From: an uncultured Chloroflexota bacterium | GTDB taxonomy: Bacteria > Chloroflexota > UBA11872 > UBA12225 | DNA length: 64,000 nt | Assembly: GCA_902805635.1 (NCBI GenBank) | Contig: CADCTC010000018.1 | Span: forward strand, 1 to 64,000 | Direction: 5' to 3' | Shown here: positions 46,873 to 57,772 of the stretch, in pieces | Position numbering within the stretch: position 1 is the first letter of the stretch | Layout: the number at the start of each line of letters is the position of its first letter | Position numbers and translations under genes: made by a program | Notes under the pieces: model-generated | The model's database searches: none | Seen by the model: the letters and a program-made list of their open reading frames with translations, nothing else | What the model was told of the DNA's origin: nothing

Positions 46873-47416
46873 GGGGACAGCATGGTACGTGGCGGCCGCA
46901 GTGTGGCACTCCTGAGCATGCGGCCGACACCAGCTGCACCGGGGGCAGTGGCAGGCACGAGGTCAATTATGGGGCGGCAGCTCCTCCAGCTCGATCACTG
47001 CTCCGCCGCCGGCCGCAGCGCTCAGGTTGGCCAGCGCCGAGATGACGAGGCCGACAATGGCGCCGAAGACAGCCCCGATAAGGACCGCCGCGAGGGTCAG
47101 TGCAGCGAACACCACCGCGGGAGCGGCGTCCCAGGAGCGCAGGGCGATGTGGGCGGGTTGAAGATGCAGCAGGTCGACGAAGTTAACGGTGGCCGACAGG
47201 CCGGCCGGCAGCGTGAGGCGCACGGCGCGCCAGCCTTCGACGATCTGATGCGCCACGTCGACCAGCCTGACCACGGCCCACGCCAGCAGGGCAGCTGGAG
47301 GCAGAGCGATCAGTGCGCCGGCAGCCGCTCCCTGGCGCGACAGCGCGCCCGGACTGACAGAGCGGACGCGGTAGCGCGCGCGGCGCGGTGCGTTCACTGG
47401 ACCGGGTACCGGATGG

Positions 47417-48478
<1,062 letters not shown>

Positions 48479-48503
48479 TACGTCAACCATTCGTCAGCTC
48501 GTT

Positions 48504-49736
48504 CTATTGCGCGCCGCAGGCGAGGGCGATGTTGAGCAGCTCGGCGTCTGCCAGCGGACGCTTGCTCGCCAGGCCGGCCTGGTGGGCGCGGTGGAGGATG
48601 TGCTGCACCTGCTCGCCGTTGGCAGTGAGGCCCAGGTCGGCTAGCTTCTTCTCGACCGCGGTGGCGTCGCTCCACTTGCCCACCAGCACCTCGGGCAGGC
48701 GCCCAACGGCCTCGGGCTCGAACGCGAATGCGGCGCGTCGCTGGCCGGCGGCGATGAGCTTGGAGGAGGCGCCCCACTGCTCCACGCGGGTGGCGCCAGT
48801 GCCGGTGACGCCCTTGAAGTAGGCGATGGGGATGCCAGATATCTCCGCCGCCAGCTGCGACAGCGCCATCAGGCGGTCCAGCTTGACTCCGGTGCGCACG
48901 CCAAAGAGCGCCTCCAGGCCCATGGCCAGCTCCTCCAGTGACGAGCCGCCGGCGCGGTAGCCGATGCTGTTGACCGAGCAGTGCAGCGCGTCGGCGCCGC
49001 CTTCGTAGGCAGCGAGTGCGCAGGCGGTGGCCAGCCCGTAGTCGTTGTGGCAGTGCACTTCCACAGCCCGAAGGGTGAAGGTCTTGAGCCGGCGGACCAC
49101 GTGGCGCACCGCGCTGGGGTGGCAGATGGAGAGGCTGTCCACGAAGGTGAAGGCGTCGGCGCCGGCCTGCTCGGCAGCTTCGACGGTCTGGCGGAGCAGG
49201 TCGATTGACAGGCGCGACGACTCGGGCATGAACAGGTTGACGTGCGCGCCCGCAGCTTTAGCAGCACGCACGCCGTCGAGCGCCTCGTCGAGCAGCTCGG
49301 CGCGCGGGCGCTGCATGACGTACTGCTGGTAGACGTCCGAGCAGCGGTACCAGACCATGACGTGGCGCACGCCCAGGTCCAGCACGCGCGGCGTCTTGGC
49401 GGGGTCCCAGGTGACGTACAGGTCCAGCGGCAGGCCCGCCGCCACACGTTCCATCACCGCACGCACCGACTCGAACCAGCCCGGCACGGTGAGGAAGAGC
49501 TCCATGCGCCGCACGCCCACGCTGGCCAGCGCAATGGCGAAGCGTAGCTTGTCTTCAACCGTATAGGCGACGTCGGCGCACTCTTCTCCATCGCGCACGG
49601 TGATGTCGTGCAGCTCCACCGGGCGCGGCGGGACGGCCACGGCGGGATCGAAGTTGTGCGGGCTGGTGGACCAGTGCGGCCCTTCCCAGGGATTGGCGTT
49701 GCCGGTGGTGCCAGTGGTGCCGGTGGCTTCGATCAT
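48504..49736 (-). CDS. DRE-TIM metallolyase family (HMG-CoA lyase/homocitrate synthase-like)
   Basis: VELHDITVRDGEECADVAYTVEDKL; VEVHCHNDYGLATACALAAYEGGADALHCSVNSIGYRAG. Confidence 0.85.
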   Translation of the reverse strand: MIEATGTTGTTGNANPWEGPHWSTSPHNFDPAVAVPPRPVELHDITVRDGEECADVAYTVEDKLRFAIALASVGVRRMELFLTVPGWFESVRAVMERVAAGLPLDLYVTWDPAKTPRVLDLGVRHVMVWYRCSDVYQQYVMQRPRAELLDEALDGVRAAKAAGAHVNLFMPESSRLSIDLLRQTVEAAEQAGADAFTFVDSLSICHPSAVRHVVRRLKTFTLRAVEVHCHNDYGLATACALAAYEGGADALHCSVNSIGYRAGGSSLEELAMGLEALFGVRTGVKLDRLMALSQLAAEISGIPIAYFKGVTGTGATRVEQWGASSKLIAAGQRRAAFAFEPEAVGRLPEVLVGKWSDATAVEKKLADLGLTANGEQVQHILHRAHQAGLASKRPLADAELLNIALACGAQ

Positions 49737-49796
49737 TTTGGATGCTCCTTCGGTGGTCTTGAGGATGGCAATCTCGCGGGGCGCACGGCCAGAATG

Positions 49797-49825
49797 TGTG
49801 TCCCATTGTGTCCCACCGCACACGG
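49797..49825. repeat. Two TGTGTCC motifs with exact 10-bp period followed by CACACGG
   Basis: TGTGTCCCATTGTGTCCCACCGCACACGG; motifs start at 49797 and 49807. Confidence 0.7.
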
Positions 49826-50257
49826 AGACGGATCTAACCGGCAGCGCCTGCTGTCCGTAGAGGTGTGAAACACAGAGTGCATGGCGCGGGGGGGCGACTG
49901 GTTGGTTCTTGTCGCTATTTGTCGCCCTTTGTTGTCGCTGCTACCTGGTAGTGGGCACGGGCGGTGGCGAGACCGTGCGGCGCCGGCGCAAGTCGCGGCG
50001 GGGTCGTCTGGCGGGACTGTGGTCAGTTGATGTGGTGTCATTCCAATGTGGGCGGCTGGGAGTGGAGAACCGGCATCGACGGACCTCCCATAAGAGAAGA
50101 CGATTCAGGGCCGCGAAACCGGCAGGGGCACGTACCGATGGCGCGACGGTGCGGGTCGACCAATGGTGTCAACTTCTTCTTCGTCTTTGGTAGAACCTGG
50201 GCTGCCTGGACGGGCTGCCCAACGGTTGGACGGGTGTATGCGAGGAGAGCGAGAGAG

Positions 50258-51607
50258 ATGGCGACGGGACATGGTAGGACGCGGCGGGTGGTGATGGGTG
50301 CGCTGGCCGGTGGTGCGGCCGGGGTGGTGACGGCGTGCGGCGCGCAAGCGGGCGGGAGCAGTGCACAGCAGGGTGGCGCGGCAGCGGAGCTGCAGCCGGC
50401 AAAGCTGCACGCGTACGTGCGGCAGCAGGTGGCGCTGTTTGGCGACGTGATGGAGAAGCGGGTACGTGCTTATGAGACGGCGCGGCAGAACAAGATCACG
50501 GTCAACTGGGAGCTGGTGTCGACCGACTACGACAAGAAGCTGGGGGCACTGGTCGCCGCGGGATCGCCGCCGGACATTAGCGACCATTCAACGGACACGT
50601 TCAAGCCGTGGGCGGCGCAGGGAGTGCACCGCACGCTGGAGCCGCTGGTCAAGCGCGACAAGGACTTCAAGCTGGACGAGTTCTTCCCGCGCCTGATCGA
50701 GGGCAGCCGCTGGCAGGGGCAGCTGGCGCGCATCCCGCACTACGCGGCGCCCTACCCGATGTACTTCAACCGGAACCTCTTCCGCGCAAAGAACGTGGCG
50801 CTGCCAACCGCAGACATGACGTGGCAGCAGCTGCGCGAGACGGCGCTCAAGCTCACCTCCAAGCCGGAGAGCCTGTGGGGCTTCGAGGCGGACGTGGACC
50901 CCAACCTGTGGGTGAGCTGCATCTGGGGTGAGGGCGGCGAGGTGCTGGACAAGGAAGGGACGAAGTGCCTGATCGATTCGCCGCAGGCGATGGCGGGAGT
51001 CGAGTTCTACGCAAACCTGCGCGTGCGCGACCGGGTGGCACTGGACAGCAAGGATGACTTCGCAGGCAAGAACCGCGACACGCTGTTCGCGGGGGGCAAC
51101 GTGGCGATGTACGTGGCGCCGCTGTCGCGCGCCAACCAGCTGATCGAGCTGTCCAAGGGCGCGTTCGAGTGGGACATCCAGCAGCCGCCGCGGGGCAGCG
51201 TCAAACGCGAACAGCGCCTGGGCGACGGCGGTCTGTCGATCACGGCGGGGTCCAAGGCGCTGGACCAGTCGTGGGACTTCGTGAAGTGGATGACGAGCGC
51301 CGAAACGCAGAAGGAGTGGGCGGGCCAGCGCCTGAACATGCCCAGCCGGAAGGCGGTGGCCGAGTCCGACGCGTTCCTCAAGACGCGCCCGCCGGAGAAC
51401 ACTAAAGCCATGGTGGACATGATGGCGACGTCGCGCGGTTTCTGGCCGGTGCCGAACCGCGGCATGAGCTCGGTGCTGGAGACGGGGATGGGGAACATCT
51501 TCGCGGGCAAGCAGGGCGTGCGCGAGGCGTGCCAGGAGATGAAGCGGCTGATCGACGCGGTGATCGAGAAGGAGCGGCCCAACTGGAAGCCGCTGGCCGG
51601 CGTTTGA
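50258..51607 (+). CDS. Extracellular solute-binding lipoprotein
   Basis: MATGHGRTRRVVMGALAGGAAGVVTACG: twin-Arg plus lipobox; UgpB-like body. Confidence 0.87.
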   Translation: MATGHGRTRRVVMGALAGGAAGVVTACGAQAGGSSAQQGGAAAELQPAKLHAYVRQQVALFGDVMEKRVRAYETARQNKITVNWELVSTDYDKKLGALVAAGSPPDISDHSTDTFKPWAAQGVHRTLEPLVKRDKDFKLDEFFPRLIEGSRWQGQLARIPHYAAPYPMYFNRNLFRAKNVALPTADMTWQQLRETALKLTSKPESLWGFEADVDPNLWVSCIWGEGGEVLDKEGTKCLIDSPQAMAGVEFYANLRVRDRVALDSKDDFAGKNRDTLFAGGNVAMYVAPLSRANQLIELSKGAFEWDIQQPPRGSVKREQRLGDGGLSITAGSKALDQSWDFVKWMTSAETQKEWAGQRLNMPSRKAVAESDAFLKTRPPENTKAMVDMMATSRGFWPVPNRGMSSVLETGMGNIFAGKQGVREACQEMKRLIDAVIEKERPNWKPLAGV

Positions 51608-52734
51608 TGCGGATATTCATTGCCGACCCGGCGGCACTGGAGCGGGCGCGCGAGCGGGCGCTAGGCGGCGACCCGGCGCTGCGCCCGGCGATAGAGAAGC
51701 TGCGGGCCGAGGCGGAGGCGGCGCTGGAGGTGCGGCCGGTCTCGGTGATGGACAAGCTGCATGCGCCGCCGAGTGGCGACAAGCACGACTACATGAGCCT
51801 GGCGCCGTACCACTGGCCCAACCCGGAGACGCCTGACGGGCTGCCGTACGTCAACCGGGACGGGCCGGTCAACCCGGAGCGCAATGAGTACGACCGGCCC
51901 AAGGTGGACGTGCTGATGGGCAGCGTGGACACGCTGGCGCTGGCGTACTGGGTCACTGGCGACGAACGGTACGCCGCACACGCTGCCCTGTTCCTGCGCA
52001 CTTGGTTCCTGGACCCGCAAACCCGGATGAACCCGCACCTGCGCTACGGGCAGGCGATCAAGGGAGTGTGCGAGGGGCGCCGCGGCGGGGCAATTGACTT
52101 TCGCGGGTTCGACCGGACAATCGACAGCATTGGCCTGCTCGGTGGCTCCTTGGCTTGGACTAATGCGGAGGACAGACAGCTGCGCGAGTGGCTGCGGGCA
52201 TTCCTGGCCTGGCTGCGGGAGAGTGACCTGGGGCAAGAGGAATCGCGGTCACAGAATAACCACGGCACGTGGTACGACGCGCAGGTGTGCCTGCTGGCGC
52301 TGGCGACGGGGCAGCCGCACCTGGCGCGGGAGACGCTGGAGGCGCGTGCGTTCGAGCGCATCGCGACTCAGATCGAGCCCGACGGGCGGATGCCGAACGA
52401 GCTGCGCCGGACGCGGGCGCTGCACTACTCGACGATGAACCTGATCGCGTGGCTCAACCTGGCGCGGCTCGGCGGCCAGGTGGGGGTGGACCTGTGGCGG
52501 TTCGAAACCGACGACGGACGGAGCATCCGACGCGGGCTGGACTGGCTGCTGCCCTACGCGCTGCGCGCACGTGAGTGGCTCTACCAGCAGATCACGGAGT
52601 ACGTGGAGCCGATCCTGCCGGTGCTGCGCCGTGCGGCCAACGCGTTTGGCGCGCCGGAGTACGAGGCACGCGTTGCGGCGCTGCCGGGAGCGGCAGCAGC
52701 GCGTGAGCAACTGCTGTTTCCGGCCGGTGAGTAG
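51607..52734 (+). CDS. Alginate lyase-like family protein
   Basis: DYMSLAPYHWPNPETPDGLPYVNRDGPVNPE; QNNHGTWYDAQVCLLALATGQ; TRALHYSTMNLIAWLNLARLG; start overlaps the upstream TGA (TGATG). Confidence 0.85.
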   Translation: MRIFIADPAALERARERALGGDPALRPAIEKLRAEAEAALEVRPVSVMDKLHAPPSGDKHDYMSLAPYHWPNPETPDGLPYVNRDGPVNPERNEYDRPKVDVLMGSVDTLALAYWVTGDERYAAHAALFLRTWFLDPQTRMNPHLRYGQAIKGVCEGRRGGAIDFRGFDRTIDSIGLLGGSLAWTNAEDRQLREWLRAFLAWLRESDLGQEESRSQNNHGTWYDAQVCLLALATGQPHLARETLEARAFERIATQIEPDGRMPNELRRTRALHYSTMNLIAWLNLARLGGQVGVDLWRFETDDGRSIRRGLDWLLPYALRAREWLYQQITEYVEPILPVLRRAANAFGAPEYEARVAALPGAAAAREQLLFPAGE

Positions 52735-52810
52735 CGCCGGACGTGTGAACCGTGAGAGCTTCGCCGGGGTGCGTGATACTGGTCCGGCGCCGCTTGCGCT
52801 GCGTCCCCAA

Positions 52811-53917
52811 TCAGGGACCGGGCCGCTGCGCCCGACGCTTCGCTAGCTGCGCCACACTCGCCTTTACCATCGGCTCGATCGCGGCCGGCGGAAACGGCCA
52901 CACGGCGCTGACGTTGATCTCGCACAGCACGTAGGAATCCTCTCCTGCGTCATCCTTGGGCCCGTAGAGAAAGTCGGCATCCCAAATGATCGGGAGGTCG
53001 TGCGTCTCGATATCCAGCAGGTGCTGCATCTGGGGCACCCACTCGCGCATCTTGGACTTGAGCGCGCGAAAGGCCGGAGCGTTGGGCCCCTCCATCACGG
53101 AACGGCGTTGTGGCGCGGCCGACTGTCCCCCGGTTGCGCCTGCGTCGAGCAGCGCCTGCGGCCACTGATGGCAGAACCCCACGACTTCGTCGTGTGTCAA
53201 GTAGCAGCGGACCATCCCGTCCCGTAGTCGGTCCTGATAGGTCTGGTCGACCAAACAACCCGACCACGCAAAGTACTGGCCGCAGCGGTCGAGGAATGCG
53301 CCGAGGCGCAGCTCCTCGACGGCTTCCCCGTCCGCGAGTCCCACGAGTGCGTGTTGCACCTGCACCATAGCGTCTAGCGAAAGGGTCTGCCCGTTGAGCG
53401 GGACCGGAGGCAAGAGGTCGATGCGCCATACGCCGTTTCCTGCCGTACCCCGGCCCTGCTTCAGCACGCGCCGGCCGTGCCGGGCGAGCCGGGTGGGGAA
53501 GCGCTCCATTAGCTCCCCCACGCTGCGGTAGACGTCGGTCTCGGTCTCCCACCCGACGGTGCGAGTCTGGAAGAGCACCTCCTTGGTGCCCATCTTCAGG
53601 ATCACGTCGGGGCGCGCCGAGACCCATACGCCTGCACCGGCAACGTCGCGCAACAGCGCGTCGAGGCTGGCCCGCGTCGCGCCGTCCTGGATAGGGTTGA
53701 CCCAGACCAACACGCCGTCCAGCGCGCGCAGCTGCTCCTGCACCTCGGACACGGCATCGTCGGCATAAACGACGTGCTCGGCGAGCACGCCCGCCGCGCC
53801 GAACGCCTCGATCACAGGGACCATTAGCTCCTTCGCCCGCGGCGATGGAGTCCCGGTGTGGGCGTCGCCACGCGCGAGCAGACCCACCCGTCTTGATTGT
53901 TCAGACCGCGCCACCAT
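52811..53917 (-). CDS. ATP-grasp-like conserved protein, possibly Cj0069-like
   Basis: DVILKMGTKEVLFQTRTVGWETETDVYRS; VLKQGRGTAGNGVWRI; LCEINVSAVWPFPPAAI resembles an ATP-grasp metal-site end. Confidence 0.6.
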   Translation of the reverse strand: MVARSEQSRRVGLLARGDAHTGTPSPRAKELMVPVIEAFGAAGVLAEHVVYADDAVSEVQEQLRALDGVLVWVNPIQDGATRASLDALLRDVAGAGVWVSARPDVILKMGTKEVLFQTRTVGWETETDVYRSVGELMERFPTRLARHGRRVLKQGRGTAGNGVWRIDLLPPVPLNGQTLSLDAMVQVQHALVGLADGEAVEELRLGAFLDRCGQYFAWSGCLVDQTYQDRLRDGMVRCYLTHDEVVGFCHQWPQALLDAGATGGQSAAPQRRSVMEGPNAPAFRALKSKMREWVPQMQHLLDIETHDLPIIWDADFLYGPKDDAGEDSYVLCEINVSAVWPFPPAAIEPMVKASVAQLAKRRAQRPGP

Positions 53918-54017
53918 GGTCGTGTACCTCCGCCCGCGCTGCATCCTACCGTTCACACACCATTAGCCATGCGCGGCGAACGGCTCGAAGGTGGCGGGCG
54001 TGACGGTGTAATGGGCG

Positions 54018-54740
54018 CTACCCGCGTCCGATGAACGGCTGCTTGATTGGCATCACCGTCGCCTCCAGCATTGTCACGTGCGGCGGGAGCAGCGCCATCC
54101 ACACCGCCGCCTGCGCCAACTCGTCCACGCTCATGTTCGCCTCGGCGCTCGTCGTCCCCACATGGCGCTCGATGCGCGTATTGCCGGGATACAGGCAGCT
54201 TGCCGCGATATTGTGGTCGCGCCCCTCAAGCGCAGTCACCTGGGTCAATCCCCAGACGCCGTGCTTGCTCGCGCTGTACGGTCCGGAGTTCGGCCGCACC
54301 CGCTGCGCCGAGATGCTGCTGACGTTGATGATCCGCCCGCCGCCCTGCGCCTTCATGATGCGGAACGCCGCGCGCGTGCACAGGAACGGCCCCGTCAGGT
54401 TAGTGGCTATGACCCGGTTCCACGCCTCCAGCGTCAGCTCGGCCAGCGGCCCGCCGCTCGAGATGCCCGCGTTGTTCACCAACACGTCCAGTCGCCCGAA
54501 GCGCTCGGTCACCGCCTCGAACAGCCGCTCGACCTGCCCTTCGTCGGTCATGTCCGCCGGTACCGCCAGTACTGGCCCACCCAGCGCCTCAAGCTCGCCC
54601 CGCGTTTGCTCCAGCACCTCGCTGGGCCGCGCCGCGATTGCCACGCTCGCCCCCTCGCGCGCCATGCCGCGCGCGATGCCCTTCCCAATCCCCCGGCTCC
54701 CGCCGGTCACCAGCACTACCTTGCCGTCTAACCCACCCAT
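54018..54740 (-). CDS. SDR-family oxidoreductase
   Basis: GKVVLVTGGSRGIGKGIA; DVLVNNAGISSG; YSASKHGVWGLT. Confidence 0.93.
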   Translation of the reverse strand: MGGLDGKVVLVTGGSRGIGKGIARGMAREGASVAIAARPSEVLEQTRGELEALGGPVLAVPADMTDEGQVERLFEAVTERFGRLDVLVNNAGISSGGPLAELTLEAWNRVIATNLTGPFLCTRAAFRIMKAQGGGRIINVSSISAQRVRPNSGPYSASKHGVWGLTQVTALEGRDHNIAASCLYPGNTRIERHVGTTSAEANMSVDELAQAAVWMALLPPHVTMLEATVMPIKQPFIGRG

Positions 54741-54806
54741 GTCTGTCCTCCTCGTTGTCCAGGGTAGCGTGCGACGGTCGAGCGATCCGGCGTGGGTCTC
54801 CGTGCG

Positions 54807-55868
54807 CTACGTGGCGTGGCGCAGATATGCGACGAGCCGCTCGGTGGTGCGACCGGGTCCGGCGGGCGGTGGGACACGGCGCTCATCCGCGATGGCCTGC
54901 GCGGCGGCCTGGGAGAAGGTGGTCAGGCGCGTGTGGCGGATGGCGATCCAGTAGCGCGCGTCGCGGGCGAGCAGGTCCGACGAGAGGCCGAGTACGAGCT
55001 CGCGTGCAACCTCCCAGTTGGCTCGTGTTACGAGCCTGACCCACTGCGACGAGAGCCACGGGGTGAGCAACGGAACCTCCACCGCCACGGGGCGCCGCAG
55101 CCGCAGCGCGCGGGCGGCGGCGTCGATAATCTCGCGCCCGGTGAGCGCCTCCGGGCCGGGCAGATCAAACGACGCGCTGGCGGGCAGGGGCAGGCGCAGC
55201 CCCGCCTCCAGGGCGGCTACGACGTCGGCGATGGCGACCGGCTGGGTGCGCGAGCGCATCCAGCGTGGCAGGACCATAGTGGGTAGCCGCGCGGCGAGGT
55301 CGCGCACGATCAACCAGGAGATGCTTCCCGCGCCGACGATCATGCTGGCACGCAGCTCCAGTGACGGCACCGGCCCGGACGCCAGCGCTTCGCCCACGTC
55401 CAGGCGGCTGCGCAGGTGCTCGGACGCTTCACCCGAGGGAGCCACCCCGCCGAGGTACACGATGCGCTCCAGTCCGGCCGCCGCTGCGGCCGCCGCGAAG
55501 CGGTGCGCGGCGTCCACTTCGCGTCGTCGGAAGTCTGGATGGCCGCCGCGCATGCCGTGAACAAGATAGAACGCGGCGCGGCAACCATCTAGTGAAGCCG
55601 CCAATCCGGCACCGCTTTCGACATCCGCCTGAACCCACGTGCGCGACGGCCAGCGGCGGGCGGCGCGCCCAGGATCGCGTGTGGCCCCTCGGACGTGGTA
55701 CCCGGCGGCTTCCAGCACGGGCCACAGCGCGCCGCCCACGAACCCGGTGGCGCCGGTGAGCAGCACCGAATCGCCGGCGCCTGTCCCGCCGTCCTGATGG
55801 TGCGCAGGTGACGGGCCGGCCGAATTTCGCGTCCCGTCTTGTAGAGCTGGCGGCGTACTGGCGGTCAT
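54807..55868 (-). CDS. NAD(P)H-binding atypical SDR (NmrA/NDUFA9-like)
   Basis: VLLTGATGFVGGALWPVLEAAGYHVRGATRDP; YLVHGM; RIVYLGGVAP. Confidence 0.85.
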   Translation of the reverse strand: MTASTPPALQDGTRNSAGPSPAHHQDGGTGAGDSVLLTGATGFVGGALWPVLEAAGYHVRGATRDPGRAARRWPSRTWVQADVESGAGLAASLDGCRAAFYLVHGMRGGHPDFRRREVDAAHRFAAAAAAAGLERIVYLGGVAPSGEASEHLRSRLDVGEALASGPVPSLELRASMIVGAGSISWLIVRDLAARLPTMVLPRWMRSRTQPVAIADVVAALEAGLRLPLPASASFDLPGPEALTGREIIDAAARALRLRRPVAVEVPLLTPWLSSQWVRLVTRANWEVARELVLGLSSDLLARDARYWIAIRHTRLTTFSQAAAQAIADERRVPPPAGPGRTTERLVAYLRHAT

Positions 55869-56569
55869 GTGAGTGCTCCTATCGACCGAGAGATCGAGGC
55901 AAGCGCGCTGTGCGCGGCGTGGCTGTGGTAGGCGCCGTACAACCAGCCGATGCCTTCCCAGACGGCTGCAAGCGCCCGTGGAAGGAGCGCACCCCTCGGC
56001 TGCCTGGGGAGTGGCTGGTGCGGGGCGGAGCGGCGTAGTGGCAGTGGGCCGAGGAAGCGCGAGGGGAAGGCCTCGACACGCATCCAGGCGTGAAGCTCGT
56101 CACCGCGGCGACGCTCTACGCCAAGCGTGAGCGCGCCGAGCGCCGCGGCGGCTTCGGGCGTGGAGGGGCTTTGCGTGGGGCGGACGAGCAGACCAGGAGT
56201 AATGCGCCAGCGGCGGACGACGTGCGTGTCGCCCACGTCGGTGCGCTCGTGCACGAGCGAGAGCACGTTAGACCCGAAACGGAGGCGGCAGTCGATTCCG
56301 GAGGCGCTGGCGTGGCAGCGGATCAGACCGAGCGAGAAGCGTCCGATGCTGCGCGCAAACGCAGCCGTGATGAGGGCTGGGATGCGATCGCGCGCATTGG
56401 GGTCGGGCCACCGGCCGCGCCAGACCAGGTGCTCTTCACTGTCCAGCAGCCCGCGGGAGAGATCGCGCCTGATCCAGCGGCCAGGACCGCGCATCGAGGT
56501 CTCAGCGGGCACGGCCGGCACAGCAAGGATGGGGATTCCGTAGGGCACCTGAGCACCTGAGACGATCAT
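55865..56569 (-). CDS. Hypothetical protein, ATGA-coupled to downstream SDR
   Basis: Stop overlaps the start of the 54807..55868 gene by 4 bp; DSEEHLVWRGRWPDPNARDRIPAL. Confidence 0.6.
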   Translation of the reverse strand: MIVSGAQVPYGIPILAVPAVPAETSMRGPGRWIRRDLSRGLLDSEEHLVWRGRWPDPNARDRIPALITAAFARSIGRFSLGLIRCHASASGIDCRLRFGSNVLSLVHERTDVGDTHVVRRWRITPGLLVRPTQSPSTPEAAAALGALTLGVERRRGDELHAWMRVEAFPSRFLGPLPLRRSAPHQPLPRQPRGALLPRALAAVWEGIGWLYGAYHSHAAHSALASISRSIGALT

Positions 56570-56667
56570 GGTGCGACAGGCGTATATACGCCCCGGAGAT
56601 GAAATTGGTCGTCCGCTACGGACCGCCGGCGTCAATCGCCGTGCTTCGCACGGCGAAGCCGGGTGGA

Positions 56668-57648
56668 CTAGGGGAGCACGAGCGTCTGGCCGATGGACAA
56701 CATCGTCTCTGGGGTATTGAGATTGTTTGCCGTGACCAGTGCCTCTACCGTCGTGCGATAGCGCACGGCGAGCGCGAGCAGGGTATCGCCCCCTTGTACG
56801 GTGTGCTTCCGCTGTCCCGACGAACTGGTTGCCACGGTCGAGCCGGGAGTGGCCGCCGGCGCCTGCCGCATGCCGGATGCCCCGGCCGGTGTGGCCACGG
56901 ATGTCGCGCCTGCAGATGGCGTGCGGCCCGGCGTGGCCCCGGAAGCCACTGTCGTTCGTGGTGTCGCTTGTGCCCCTGCTACCTGGGTCGAGACTACGGT
57001 CCCGGGTCGAGGCGTGCCGGAGGACGGGGTGGCGGCCGTGGTTACTAACCCGCCGGCGCCGGCAGCCTGCACTGATCCGGCCGGCGTCATGGTTGCGAGT
57101 GCCGCCGCGGGCGTCGTGTTCGGTGGAGATACCACGGTCGTGACCGGGTTTACAGCGGCTCCCGCCGCCGCGGTGGCTGATGGTCGAGCGGTGCCGCTAG
57201 CGCCGGGAGTGCCCGCAGCGGTGCCGCCGATGCTTGCAGTGCGATCGGGTACCGTCGTTGCCGTCGTTGCCACGCGCAATGCGGATGCAGTCGCATCGGA
57301 CGGAACGAGCGTCGCCACGGGCGCCAGCGCCACAGCGGTGGACGTTGCGGCGGGCAGCAGGCTGGCTTGCTGCGTAGTGCCGGTGGTGGGGCGCGCGGGC
57401 ACCGCCGCGGCGTTGCTGGCGGTGCTTCTGCCTGCTGCCTGGACGAGAAGAGTGCCCAGGATCAGGACGCTCGCCACGGCGCCACCCACGCACAGGCCGA
57501 GCTCGGTGCGACGTCGCTCGGTCCGCAGCCTGGCGCGAGCGTTAGACCCGACGGTTGGCAAAGGCGCCGTCTGGTGGATCGCACCGGCGGGCCACGGTGT
57601 CCCCTCCATGTAATCGGGCTGCGGCGTGGGGTCGTAGCTGCTCCGCAT
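56668..57648 (-). CDS. Membrane-anchored LysM protein with Ala/Thr/Pro-rich linker
   Basis: TM GLCVGGAVASVLILGTLLVQAAG; C-terminal LysM KHTVQGGDTLLALAVRYRTTVEALVTANNLNTPETMLSIGQTLVLP. Confidence 0.88.
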   Translation of the reverse strand: MRSSYDPTPQPDYMEGTPWPAGAIHQTAPLPTVGSNARARLRTERRRTELGLCVGGAVASVLILGTLLVQAAGRSTASNAAAVPARPTTGTTQQASLLPAATSTAVALAPVATLVPSDATASALRVATTATTVPDRTASIGGTAAGTPGASGTARPSATAAAGAAVNPVTTVVSPPNTTPAAALATMTPAGSVQAAGAGGLVTTAATPSSGTPRPGTVVSTQVAGAQATPRTTVASGATPGRTPSAGATSVATPAGASGMRQAPAATPGSTVATSSSGQRKHTVQGGDTLLALAVRYRTTVEALVTANNLNTPETMLSIGQTLVLP

Positions 57649-57772
57649 GTCGTTCGGGCTCCTTCGGCGCGACGGCGAGAAAGCGCGGTCGTTCGGTCGT
57701 GGTCATCGACAATAACGGCGCAGGAACCCGAACGCATCGCGATTGATGCGTAAGTAATGGACCGACCGATCT

